Origin: GCA-002697625 sp002697625
GTDB lineage: Bacteria; Bacteroidota; Bacteroidia; Flavobacteriales; BACL11
Assembly (NCBI GenBank): GCA_964004625.1
Contig: CAXFOB010000020.1
Span: forward strand, 1 to 42,701
DNA: 42,701 bases
Reading direction: 5' to 3'
The translations under genes were made by a program, and so were the position numbers. Shown one piece after another: positions 31,679-39,412 of this stretch (the stretch's first letter is position 1; every line of letters begins with the position of its first letter). Under the pieces are notes generated by a model. It saw only the letters and a program-made list of their open reading frames with translations. It was not told the origin of the DNA and did not search any database.

Positions 31679-34008
31679 TATTTATAGCTTCTTTGTTTTA
31701 ATTCTACCTCTGTAAATTCTAATTTTTCTTTATGTAAAACAGCTTTTGAGGGATCTCCATTATACTCCCATGCCGAAACATAGGAATAATTAACATCATC
31801 TCTCTTTGCCTCTCCTTTTTGCGGACCATCCTTTTCTACAGATTCTTCTCTGTAATGGCCACCACAACTCTCATTTCTATCTAAAGCATCAATTGCGAAT
31901 AACTCACCTAACTCCAAAAAATCTAACACTCTAGCAGCCTTCTCAAGCTCTTTATTCATGCTATACATATTACCAGGCACAAAAATTTCTTGCCAAAACA
32001 AGTCTCTTAATTTTTTTATTTCCTTTATGGCTGTTTTCAACCCTTTCTCGTTTCTTGACATTCCGACGTACTCCCACATAATTTTTCCTAATTTTATATG
32101 AAAATAATCCGCAGGTTTTTTGCCTTGAACCTCCAAGATGTTTTGTAGTTTTTTTTCAACTAAACTTTTCGACTCATCAAATTCAACACTCTCAACAGAA
32201 ATTGGCCCCGTTCTTATTTCATTAGACAAGTACTCTCCAATTGTATAAGGTAAAACAAAATATCCATCAGCTAATCCTTGCATTAATGCCGAAGCTCCAA
32301 GTCTATTTGCTCCGTGATCAGAAAAGTTTGCCTCTCCAATACAGTAACAGCCTGGGATTGTTGTCATTAAATTATAATCTACCCAAACTCCTCCCATGGT
32401 ATAATGAACAGCAGGGTAAATCATCATTGGTGTTTTATACGGATTTTCATCAACTATCTTTTCATACATTTGGAACAAATTTCCATATTTTGTTTCAACT
32501 ATTTCTTCTCCTAATTTAACAATTTCATTTTCTGAAGGATCTTTAATCCCTAAAAGCAATGCTTTTTCCTTTCCGTATCTTTTTATGGCAGTAGAATAAT
32601 CTAAATATACTGCTTCACCTGTATTGTTTACGCCAAAACCCGCATCAATTCTTTCTTTAGCCGCCCTTGACGCAACATCACGCGGAACCAAATTGCCAAA
32701 AGCTGGGTACCTTCTCTCCAAATAATAATCTCTATCTTGTTCTTTTATCTCTGTTGGTTTTAATTTACCGGAGCGAATTTTTTCTACATCATCAATGTTT
32801 TTAGGAACCCAAATCCTTCCATCATTTCTTAACGATTCAGACATTAAGGTAAGTTTCGATTGATGATCCCCGCTTCTAGGAATACATGTTGGATGAATCT
32901 GAGTAAAACAGGGGTTGGCAAAGAAAGCTCCCTTTTTATGAATTTTCCACGAAGCGGTTACATTCGACCCCATTGCATTAGTAGATAAATAAAACACATT
33001 TCCATATCCACCAGATGCAATAACAACTGCATGAGCAGAATATTTTTGAATTTCTCCTGTTTCAAGATTTCTTGCAATAATTCCCCTGGCCTTTCCGTCT
33101 ATTACAACCAAATCTAGCATTTCATGCCTGTTATACATTTGTATTTTTCCTTTTGCAATCTGTCTATTCATTGCAGAATACGCTCCAAGTAAGAGTTGTT
33201 GACCTGTTTGTCCCTTTGCATAAAAAGTTCTTGAAACCAGAACACCTCCGAAAGACCTGTTGTCCAAAAGACCCCCGTATTCCCTAGCAAAAGGGACCCC
33301 CTGGGCCACACATTGATCAATTATATTACCAGAAACCTCTGCTAACCTGTATACATTTGCCTCTCTTGATCTATAGTCCCCGCCTTTTACAGTGTCATAA
33401 AACAACCTGTAAATCGAGTCTCCGTCATTTTGATAATTTTTAGCTGCATTTATTCCTCCCTGAGCTGCTATTGAATGTGCTCTTCTTGGAGAGTCTTGAT
33501 AACAAAAAGCTTTAACGTTATATCCAAGCTCTGCTAATGACGCTGAAGCAGAACCTCCAGCAAGACCTGTTCCTACTACAATTACATCTATATTTCTTTT
33601 GTTAGCAGGATTGACAAGATTTATACTGTTTTTATGGTTTGTCCATTTTTGATTCATTGGCCCTTTTGGAATCTTTGGGTCTAATTTGCTAGAGAGAATA
33701 TTTTTTTCTAAATCATCACTCTTTTTAAATTGATTAATTAAAATTTTTTTTCGTATATCAAATAGTTTTTTATTCTTTTTAGAATAGTCGGGGTCTGTTT
33801 TTAAGACAGGAAGTCTCTCGGGGTTTTTATGCCAATCATTGTTCCAGTCCTTAAGCATGCACTTAACGCCACAACTAATATTTTTAATCTTATGGGCATT
33901 GGTTTTTTTATCTAAATGAGAGAATCTAATACAAATCTCAATTTGGTCAGTTGGATTGTAATCTAACTTAGGTTTTCTATAATTAAGTGCAAAAGTTATT
34001 TTCTTCAT
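31678..34008 (-). CDS. sdhA: Succinate dehydrogenase flavoprotein subunit with recombinase-like N-terminal extension
   Basis: SdhA oxidises succinate to fumarate on a covalent FAD. From about residue 107 (SKLDPKIPKGPMNQKW) the protein is a normal ~670-residue Bacteroidota SdhA: VVGTGLAGGSASA, the flavinylated His178 in RRAHSIAAQGGINAA, CFTQIHPTCIPRSGDHQSK, RDVASRAAKERID, HYTMGGVWVDY and GANRLGASALMQGL. The first ~106 residues are extra and look like the arm-DNA-binding domain of Bacteroidota tyrosine recombinases (KKITFALNYRKP, IEICIRFSHL, KNISCGVKCMLKDWNNDW, NKKLFDIRKKIL). The long frame's ATG overlaps the sdhC stop as ATGA. No ATG precedes the canonical SdhA start; the next is Met118 (33655-33657). 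Confidence 0.93.
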   Translation of the reverse strand: MKKITFALNYRKPKLDYNPTDQIEICIRFSHLDKKTNAHKIKNISCGVKCMLKDWNNDWHKNPERLPVLKTDPDYSKKNKKLFDIRKKILINQFKKSDDLEKNILSSKLDPKIPKGPMNQKWTNHKNSINLVNPANKRNIDVIVVGTGLAGGSASASLAELGYNVKAFCYQDSPRRAHSIAAQGGINAAKNYQNDGDSIYRLFYDTVKGGDYRSREANVYRLAEVSGNIIDQCVAQGVPFAREYGGLLDNRSFGGVLVSRTFYAKGQTGQQLLLGAYSAMNRQIAKGKIQMYNRHEMLDLVVIDGKARGIIARNLETGEIQKYSAHAVVIASGGYGNVFYLSTNAMGSNVTASWKIHKKGAFFANPCFTQIHPTCIPRSGDHQSKLTLMSESLRNDGRIWVPKNIDDVEKIRSGKLKPTEIKEQDRDYYLERRYPAFGNLVPRDVASRAAKERIDAGFGVNNTGEAVYLDYSTAIKRYGKEKALLLGIKDPSENEIVKLGEEIVETKYGNLFQMYEKIVDENPYKTPMMIYPAVHYTMGGVWVDYNLMTTIPGCYCIGEANFSDHGANRLGASALMQGLADGYFVLPYTIGEYLSNEIRTGPISVESVEFDESKSLVEKKLQNILEVQGKKPADYFHIKLGKIMWEYVGMSRNEKGLKTAIKEIKKLRDLFWQEIFVPGNMYSMNKELEKAARVLDFLELGELFAIDALDRNESCGGHYREESVEKDGPQKGEAKRDDVNYSYVSAWEYNGDPSKAVLHKEKLEFTEVELKQRSYK
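33691..34008 (-). other. SdhA N-terminal extension resembling a tyrosine recombinase arm-binding domain
   Basis: This encodes the first 106 residues of the SdhA reading frame. The pattern is a beta-strand-rich start (ITFALNY, QIEICIRFSH), IKNISCGVKCMLKDWN and then a basic helical stretch (KKNKKLFDIRKKILINQF). It parallels the 'tGikv...W' signature and following helix of arm-DNA-binding domains at the N terminus of Bacteroidota phage-type integrases. No catalytic recombinase domain follows. Identification is by eye. Confidence 0.55.
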
Positions 34009-34694
34009 AGATTAGTAATTACATGTGTTAAATAATGGTAAATCGCTATAAAAACAAAACCTGCGGGAACCAGTATCGCATAGAATGTGCTAATTTTTTT
34101 TATTACTGTCGTTATCATTGGTGTTCTAACACCGACAGATTGAAAAGAGGACTGAAACCCGTGAAGTAAATGAAGCGCGAGAAAAAAGAAAGAAATCAAA
34201 TAAAGAAGCACTCTCCATAAATCATGAAACTTATGCTGTAGCTCGTCATAATATCTAAACTCCCCATGATGCAGCCCCGTCCAATCTCCTTCTATAAATT
34301 TAGTGTTAATTTCAGGTATCCAGAAGTCATAGAAGTGAAGACATATAAAAGAAAATATCATGAATCCTGTTATAATCATGTTTCTACTTACCCAGGTTGA
34401 ATTATTGCTTTTGTTGTAGGCATATTTAATTGGTTTAGACTTTCTATTTTTAAAATCTAAAACAAAGCCCATAACTAAATGAAACAAAAATCCTCCTATT
34501 AATATTGGTTGAAGAATAAATTGAATAAATGGATTTGTTCCCATAAAGTGAGAAACATCATTAAATAAGCTGGGACTAAAAACCGACAAAAGGTTTATTG
34601 CTAGGTGTTGTAATAAAAAGACCATCAAGAAAAATCCCGACAAAGCCATCAAAACCTTTCTACCAACAGTGTAGTATAAATAAAAATTAACCAT
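34005..34694 (-). CDS. sdhC: Succinate dehydrogenase cytochrome b subunit
   Basis: A 229-residue, five-helix membrane anchor of the diheme B. subtilis/Wolinella type. It carries histidines that can bind heme in FLLQHLAINL, FLFHLVMGFVL, FICLHFYDFW, and FLALHLLHGFQSSFQSVG, plus the last helix with IYHYLTHV. TVGRKVLMALSGFFLMVF is the usual first-helix signature. It is the first gene of sdhCAB. Its TGA overlaps the ATG of the extended sdhA. The promoter is 8 nt upstream. Confidence 0.95.
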   Translation of the reverse strand: MVNFYLYYTVGRKVLMALSGFFLMVFLLQHLAINLLSVFSPSLFNDVSHFMGTNPFIQFILQPILIGGFLFHLVMGFVLDFKNRKSKPIKYAYNKSNNSTWVSRNMIITGFMIFSFICLHFYDFWIPEINTKFIEGDWTGLHHGEFRYYDELQHKFHDLWRVLLYLISFFFLALHLLHGFQSSFQSVGVRTPMITTVIKKISTFYAILVPAGFVFIAIYHYLTHVITNL

Positions 34695-34702
34695 TTAGTG
34701 AG

Positions 34703-34710
34703 CAAAAATA
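34703..34710 (-). promoter_or_regulatory. -7 element of the sdhCAB operon
   Basis: On the minus strand this is TATTTTTG, followed by eight bases and the sdhC ATG at 34694. A TAACAC repeat (34716-34721) lies directly upstream of it. Confidence 0.55.
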
Positions 34711-34715
34711 CAAAA

Positions 34716-34955
34716 TAACACAACAAAAGAAGAAAGATATGTTTTTTTTAACACTATTTATAGTGGTTCTAAATAGAAGAATTTAGAAATAACACGTTTT
34801 ACACATGTTTTTTAACAAACATTTTAACACAAAAACACTTTTTTAAAAGGTAATTTTTGTAATTTAATCTTAAATAAGGTTGGTTAGGTTTAATTACTAT
34901 TTAAAAAAATTAATAATAACACTTCCTTATCTATTAAAAACCAAAAAAATAACAC
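34716..34955. repeat. Cluster of six TAACAC direct repeats
   Basis: TAACAC (GTGTTA towards sdhC) occurs at 34716, 34749, 34790, 34825, 34917 and 34950, always in the same orientation and flanked by A/T. Spacings are 33, 41, 35, 92 and 33 bp, near multiples of the helical turn in most cases. Given the local base composition, fewer than one copy would be expected in 240 bp. Confidence 0.6.
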
Positions 34956-35106
34956 AAAAATATAATAATATAAGTTTAAAGTCTTCACACTATATATTTT
35001 GATATTTCTCTGGATGATTTCTGATGTGTTGAATAAATTATTTTTAGAATTTTTTTCTAATCGAGAAATCCAATTAATTTTTTTAAATTTGTTTTAGTAT
35101 TTATTC

Positions 35107-35125
35107 GATATTTATTGCAAATATC
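35107..35125. promoter_or_regulatory. 19-bp palindrome, candidate operator of the ABC exporter operon
   Basis: GATATTTATTGCAAATATC has perfect 7-bp arms (GATATTT/AAATATC) around a 5-bp centre and ends 22 bp before the ATG at 35148. The 19-bp size is that of Fur-family boxes. Together with the histidine-rich permease this hints at a metal-responsive repressor such as Zur, but the sequence is not a recognised consensus. Confidence 0.45.
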
Positions 35126-35147
35126 AAGCATTAAAATAAATAATTAA

Positions 35148-35774
35148 ATGTTACAAACCAAAGGTTTATCTTTTTCTTATAACAGCTCATATATTTTCAC
35201 TTTTCCAGATATATTATTAGAACAAGGAGAAGATTTATTGATATTGGGGGATTCAGGTGTGGGTAAAACTACATTAATTCAGATTTTATCTGGATTACTG
35301 AGTCCCAAATCTGGAGTAGTAGAATTGAATGGAACTCGATTCCAAGATTTATCTTCAAAAAGTCTTGATCAATTTAGAGGTTCAAATATTGGTATAGTAT
35401 TTCAAAAGTCACATTTTGTTAGAAATTTAAATATGTTAGACAATCTACTTTTATCTCTATATTTATCAAAAAAACCACAAGACAAACAGAGGGTAATTCA
35501 CTTATTACAAGAAATAGGGATGTCAGATAAGTTGAATAGTTTTCCTGAGGAATTAAGTGACGGTGAACAGCAAAGGGCTGCAATTGCTACTGCTCTTATT
35601 AAAAAACCTGATTTAATTTTAGCAGATGAGCCAACTGCAAGTTTAGATGATAATAATTGTCAAAAAACCATAACATTGCTTAAAGAACAAGTCTCTTCAA
35701 CAAATGCAAAATTGATTGTTATTACTCACGATCAAAGATTGAAAGACCAATTCAATAAATCAATTGTATTATGA
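35148..35774 (+). CDS. ABC transporter ATPase, MacB/LolD type
   Basis: A 208-residue ATPase of the family pairing with MacB/FtsX-type permeases. It has Walker A GDSGVGKTT, the Q-loop in IGIVFQKSHFVRN, a degenerate signature LSDGEQQR (usual LSGGQQQR), Walker B LILADEPTASLD and the switch region IVITHDQRLKDQF. The permease start overlaps its stop as ATGA, so the two are one functional unit. This family powers extrusion or envelope transport rather than classical import. Confidence 0.9.
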   Translation: MLQTKGLSFSYNSSYIFTFPDILLEQGEDLLILGDSGVGKTTLIQILSGLLSPKSGVVELNGTRFQDLSSKSLDQFRGSNIGIVFQKSHFVRNLNMLDNLLLSLYLSKKPQDKQRVIHLLQEIGMSDKLNSFPEELSDGEQQRAAIATALIKKPDLILADEPTASLDDNNCQKTITLLKEQVSSTNAKLIVITHDQRLKDQFNKSIVL

Positions 35775-36988
35775 ATATAAATAGATTAAGCTGGATAAAC
35801 ATTATTCGCAATCCATTTAATTCAATATTAAGCTTGTTGCTTATGGCTTTTGGTATTGGTATAATTTCTTTGCTAATATTATTAAACAAATCTATTGAAG
35901 AAAAACTCTATAGTAATCTTAATGGAATAGACATGGTGATTGGAGCTAAGGGAAGCCCTTTGCAATTAATCCTCTCCTCTATATATCACCTTGATAATCC
36001 TACTGGTAATATTTTACTTGAAGAAGTTAATAAAATCACATCTAATCCAATGATTGAATTAACCATTCCATTGTCTTTAGGAGATTCGTATAAGGGGTTT
36101 AGAATTGTTGGTACGAATCATGAATATCCTAAGTTATATAAAGTTAATTTAGCGACAGGAAAATTCTGGGATCAAGCTATGGAGGTAGTGATTGGAAGTA
36201 ATGTTGTTGAAGCTTGTCAATTAAAAATCGGAAGTACTTTTTACAGCTCTCATGGCTTCGTTGAAGGAGGACCAATTCATAATAAATACGCTTTCAAAGT
36301 AGTTGGTATACTAGATAAGTCAAATACAATTATTGATCAATTAATTCTAACAAATTCAGAAAGTATAAGTAAAGTTCACAATCATAAAGACCATTCAAAT
36401 CATAGTCACGAAATTGTTGAAGAAGAGTGTTCTGTTAAAAATAGTGTCATGATTACCGCTATGTTGGTAAAATTTAGAAGTCTTGTTGGACTTATTAATT
36501 TTCCACGACAAGTTAACGAGACTACTAATTTACAGGCGGTTGTTCCTGCTTTTGAAATCAATAAATTAATTAGTTTGCTTGGTTTAGGATCGCAATCGAT
36601 AAATATGATTGCCTTTTTTATAATTGTAGTATCAGGACTAAGCATATTTATTAGCCTCTATAATTCCTTGAAAAGAAGACGTTATGAATTAGCTTTAATG
36701 AGAGTTCATGGAGCCACAAGGTTTCAGTTGGTTAGATTAGTTTTTCAAGAAGGGATGATAATATCAATATTGGGATTGTTTGTGGGAATATTATTTAGTA
36801 GGATTGTATTGCATATAGTATCATTTTTTATTGTTCATAACTATAAACCTTATTCAATTCAGTTAAGTTTAATTAAAGAAGAATTGTGGATGTTTCCAAT
36901 TGTTTTATTTGTTGGATGCACAGCGTCTTTAATCCCTATTATTCAAGCATATCGTATCAATATTCCTAAAACACTTTCAAATGTATAG
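35771..36988 (+). CDS. FtsX-like ABC permease with histidine-rich loop
   Basis: A 405-residue permease with one N-terminal transmembrane helix (about 17-39), a large periplasmic domain and three C-terminal helices in the FtsX/MacB domain (near 275-297, 332-356, 374-395). VIGAKGSPLQLILSSIYHL near residue 57 is typical of this group. The periplasmic domain holds a His-rich patch, VHNHKDHSNHSHE (about 200-212), followed by acidic residues and a cysteine (EEECS), a probable metal-binding loop. Related Proteobacterial operons with His-rich permeases are linked to zinc handling as I recall. Zinc or another transition metal as substrate or signal is an inference. Confidence 0.85.
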   Translation: MNINRLSWINIIRNPFNSILSLLLMAFGIGIISLLILLNKSIEEKLYSNLNGIDMVIGAKGSPLQLILSSIYHLDNPTGNILLEEVNKITSNPMIELTIPLSLGDSYKGFRIVGTNHEYPKLYKVNLATGKFWDQAMEVVIGSNVVEACQLKIGSTFYSSHGFVEGGPIHNKYAFKVVGILDKSNTIIDQLILTNSESISKVHNHKDHSNHSHEIVEEECSVKNSVMITAMLVKFRSLVGLINFPRQVNETTNLQAVVPAFEINKLISLLGLGSQSINMIAFFIIVVSGLSIFISLYNSLKRRRYELALMRVHGATRFQLVRLVFQEGMIISILGLFVGILFSRIVLHIVSFFIVHNYKPYSIQLSLIKEELWMFPIVLFVGCTASLIPIIQAYRINIPKTLSNV

Positions 36989-37415
36989 AGTTATATTATT
37001 TATCTTATTATTTGTTTCAGAGTTGTGTTTTTCCCAAAATGAAATAACCTGGGATGATTTAGCTGATGTTGAGTTTGAAGAGATATATTCAGAAGAAATA
37101 GATGGTCTCTTTTTATATCCCCACTTTGGTTTCAGTGTAAGGGAATTAGCAGGTAAAGAAGTTTTATTAAGAGGACACATTTTAACTATTGACCCTAGTA
37201 AAGGTTATTTTGTTCTTTCAAAGGGTCCAATATGGTCCTGTTTCTTCTGTGGGGTTGGAGGGCCAGAAACTGTTGTAGAGTTAAATTTAAAATCTAATAA
37301 GAATCATTTTGTTATGGATGAATTAGTTACAATTAAAGGAACTCTTAGACTTAACTCAGATGATATTTATAAGTGTAATTATATTTTAGATTACGCAGAA
37401 GTAAGTAGTAGATGA
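36981..37415 (+). CDS. Secreted small protein, DUF3299-like partner of the ABC exporter
   Basis: A 144-residue protein with a signal peptide (1-18, ending CFSQ). The mature part reads EITWDDLADVEFEE, FLYPHFGFSVRELAGKEVLLRGHIL, YFVLSKGPIWSCFFCGVGGPETVVEL and VTIKGTLRL, with a CxxC motif (CFFC). It resembles a conserved Bacteroidota periplasmic family and, more distantly, DUF3299 proteins (WxxL...L.Gk.V...G), which accompany similar ABC operons. The ATG overlaps the permease stop by 8 bp. CxxC together with the His-rich permease suggests metal binding or trafficking, but no function is established. Confidence 0.75.
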   Translation: MYRVILFILLFVSELCFSQNEITWDDLADVEFEEIYSEEIDGLFLYPHFGFSVRELAGKEVLLRGHILTIDPSKGYFVLSKGPIWSCFFCGVGGPETVVELNLKSNKNHFVMDELVTIKGTLRLNSDDIYKCNYILDYAEVSSR

Positions 37416-37699
37416 TCATTATTATTGAATAAATTATTATTAAGATTAATTTCTATAGAAAACCCAATATTTATGGTATTGATTTAACTCTTTTGTTGTT
37501 TGTATAATCTTTAAGTGATTATTAGTTGATAAAACGGATGTCTTTGATTATAATAATATTGATGATGTTCTTCATCTTACCTGTGCCGTTTTCACTAGAA
37601 TAAAGAAAGTTTTTAAACTAAAAATTGCTCCGATTTTCAAAGCTAATCAATCGACTAAAACAAACTTAAAAAATTAATTGGATTTTCTGAGGAATTAGT
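37416..37699 (+). pseudogene. Gap with a 52-codon gene remnant
   Basis: There is no complete gene. Positions 37519-37677 form a stop-free, protein-like stretch on the plus strand: LLVDKTDVFDYNNIDDVL, then HLTCAVFTRIKKVFKLKIAP and NQSTKTNLKN before TAA. It has no start codon, and a stop precedes it directly. I read it as the 3' end of a lost gene; the family is not recognised. A TATTTTTG element at 37700 follows it. Confidence 0.3.
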
Positions 37700-37707
37700 T
37701 ATTTTTG
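37700..37707 (+). promoter_or_regulatory. -7 element for the 114-residue membrane protein
   Basis: TATTTTTG is a perfect TAnnTTTG, 23 nt before the ATG at 37731. Confidence 0.45.
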
Positions 37708-37730
37708 GAAATAAATAAAAAAAATATAAA

Positions 37731-38075
37731 ATGGAAGAATTATTAATACTATCTCAGATTGTAGTTTCCATATCTGTAATTGTTGTTTGGGTATTTAGAA
37801 GAGAAAATATTACAATTGAATTTGAACAATATGGCATTTCAGATACTATTAGAGATGTGGTGGGTGCATTAAAGATATCTCTTGCAACAATTCTAATTTT
37901 AGGAATTTGGTACAAAGAATTGTTAATTATATCATCTATATTTATGGCATTTTTAATGATTTGCGCACAATATTTTCATATTAAGGTAAAGAATCCTCTT
38001 AAAAAGTTTATTCCTTCTCTTTGTCTTCTTATATTATGCTTATTTATTGCTGTGCAAAATTGGTCTATAGTTTAG
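37731..38075 (+). CDS. Four-helix DoxX-like membrane protein (paralogue A)
   Basis: A 114-residue integral membrane protein with four predicted helices (about 3-20, 46-62, 65-82, 93-110). It looks like a small DoxX-like protein: a polar loop with FEQYGISDTIRDVVGALKI after helix 1, then LGIWYKELLIISSIFMAFLM, HIKVKNPLKKFIPSLCLL. The convergent gene at 38110-38445 encodes a clear paralogue with the same layout and spacing. DoxX-like proteins are linked to redox or sulfur metabolism in some organisms, but no role can be assigned here. Confidence 0.7.
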   Translation: MEELLILSQIVVSISVIVVWVFRRENITIEFEQYGISDTIRDVVGALKISLATILILGIWYKELLIISSIFMAFLMICAQYFHIKVKNPLKKFIPSLCLLILCLFIAVQNWSIV

Positions 38076-38109
38076 TATATTGATCTTTATATTATTCATT
38101 ACGTAATCA

Positions 38110-38445
38110 TCAAACAGTTAATGAATTGTAAAAAATAATAAAATTTAAAATTGTATATAAAATTGCTGGAAGCGTATTTATTAGATTATCCTTAATCCTA
38201 ATTCGAACATAAACAGCAGTAATCATCATTAACGTTAATAAAGCGGACACTATAGTTAATAACAAAGAAAAACGTAGCCCAACTAACAGTCCCAAACCTC
38301 CTAAAAATTGTAATGACGCTATTATTTTTCTAAATTTTTTATATCCCCATCTATCATATTCTAAAATCATTCTAACTGAATAGAATGAACTGACAGCATA
38401 AAAGATGAAAGAAATGGCTGAAAAAAGTAAGATTATGAAATTCAA
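38110..38445 (-). CDS. Four-helix DoxX-like membrane protein (paralogue B)
   Basis: A 111-residue membrane protein parallel to the previous one: EYDRWGYKKFRKIIASLQFL corresponds to FEQYGISDTIRDVVGALKI, then LLVGLRFSLLLTIVSALLTLMM, VRIRIKDNLINTLPAILY. The start is probably TTG at 38445, since the next methionine is at residue 26 and would remove the first helix. It begins 13 nt after uvsE ends on the same strand, so it is likely the second gene of a uvsE operon. It converges with paralogue A across a 34-bp gap. Confidence 0.7.
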   Translation of the reverse strand: MNFIILLFSAISFIFYAVSSFYSVRMILEYDRWGYKKFRKIIASLQFLGGLGLLVGLRFSLLLTIVSALLTLMMITAVYVRIRIKDNLINTLPAILYTILNFIIFYNSLTV

Positions 38446-38458
38446 TATATTATATATT

Positions 38459-39358
38459 TCAAGAATTTATAAAAGAAAGTATAGACAGTTCTTTTGCTTT
38501 CGCCTCTACCATAATATCTACATCTAATCCATAAGTGTTAGGAATCTCTTTGATGTAATCTGAATGAGCTTGAGGTTTTAACTTATCATTACTTTCGTGT
38601 ACCGCTTTTGATTCTGAATAGTGAACTACAGGTTTTATATCACCCCACGTAGACACGGCGAGTTTAAGAGCTTCTTGCTCGGATAAACCTCCGTTACAAA
38701 ATTTGTGGTGATGATAATCGAACACAATAGGAATACCAATACGTTCATATATATACATCAAATCTTTTACTGAATACATACTAGACCTATCATCGTTTTC
38801 AATAGTTAAACGTGATTGCACAGATTCAGGTAATCTATTAAAATTCTTACAGAATCTTTTCATAGCAGAAATCTTATCACCATATACACCATTACAATGA
38901 ATGTTGATTTTATTATAAGGAGTTCTACTTAATCCCATTAAATCAAATACTTCTCCATGCGTAGTTAAATCCATAATAGTATTTTTTACAACATTTTCAT
39001 TAGGGGAAACCAGTACATTAAAAGGGCCTGGATGAGCTGTAATCCGTTGATTATATAATTTCGCAAAACTTCCAGAAGACAACAACATATTTGATATTTC
39101 TCGGTAATTAGGTAAATCTTTAACATTATACTCAGAATGCCAAGGAAATAAATCGGAACTCATCCTGAAAAAGTTGATACCATTTAAATTATTCCATTTA
39201 ATAATAGTTAATAGATCTTTACAGTTTTTAACAGATAATTCTGACGCGTATGAAATACCTTTCTCCAAAAAAGTTTTCTTAATCATACTTCGATTTGTAG
39301 TAATTTTTGGTTTTTGATTACCCAAGGTCATATTAATACAAGCGTATCCTAGGTTCAT
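38459..39358 (-). CDS. uvsE: UV DNA damage endonuclease
   Basis: UvsE (UVDE) nicks DNA directly 5' to UV photoproducts, opening a repair route independent of UvrABC. The 299-residue TIM-barrel protein has the family start MNLGYACINMTL, then FFRMSSDLFPWHSEY, ITAHPGPFNVLVSP, INIHCNGVYGDK, LTIENDDRSSMYSVKDL (conserved Glu-Asn-Asp), VFDYHHHKFC and the metal-binding C-terminal part KPVVHYSESK and HSDYI. Length is typical. Its -7-like element ends 4 nt before the ATG. Such a gene fits life in sunlit surface water. Confidence 0.95.
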   Translation of the reverse strand: MNLGYACINMTLGNQKPKITTNRSMIKKTFLEKGISYASELSVKNCKDLLTIIKWNNLNGINFFRMSSDLFPWHSEYNVKDLPNYREISNMLLSSGSFAKLYNQRITAHPGPFNVLVSPNENVVKNTIMDLTTHGEVFDLMGLSRTPYNKINIHCNGVYGDKISAMKRFCKNFNRLPESVQSRLTIENDDRSSMYSVKDLMYIYERIGIPIVFDYHHHKFCNGGLSEQEALKLAVSTWGDIKPVVHYSESKAVHESNDKLKPQAHSDYIKEIPNTYGLDVDIMVEAKAKELSILSFINS

Positions 39359-39362
39359 AATT

Positions 39363-39370
39363 CAACTATA
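39363..39370 (-). promoter_or_regulatory. Probable -7 element of uvsE
   Basis: On the minus strand this reads TATAGTTG, one mismatch from TAnnTTTG, followed by AATT and the ATG at 39358. The match is weaker, but the 4-nt spacing repeats that of other promoters here. Confidence 0.35.
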
Positions 39371-39412
39371 TGTATTTAAATATTTGTATGTAAAAATATT
39401 AATCATAATGAA

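Larger units (their letters stand above)
34711..35147. other. Long regulatory gap between sdhC and the ABC operon
   Basis: I see no gene in these ~440 bp. They hold six copies of TAACAC (34716-34955), a small hairpin CACTA-TTTA-TAGTG at 34752-34765 without a T-run, a TTTTTTAAAA palindrome near 34839-34848, and a 19-bp palindrome at 35107-35125. The two divergent operons are presumably both controlled from here. Confidence 0.6.

Noticed and set aside
34749..34769. Hairpin AACACTA-TTTA-TAGTG as a terminator
   Set aside because: The stem is short with a bulge and has no T-run in the right direction on either strand. It also overlaps one of the TAACAC repeats.
37538..37603. 21-residue hydrophobic open frame (MSLIIIILMMFF...) as a small membrane protein
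   Set aside because: It overlaps the longer protein-like remnant in another frame, has no promoter or ribosome site, and hydrophobic codons are expected in AT-rich DNA.
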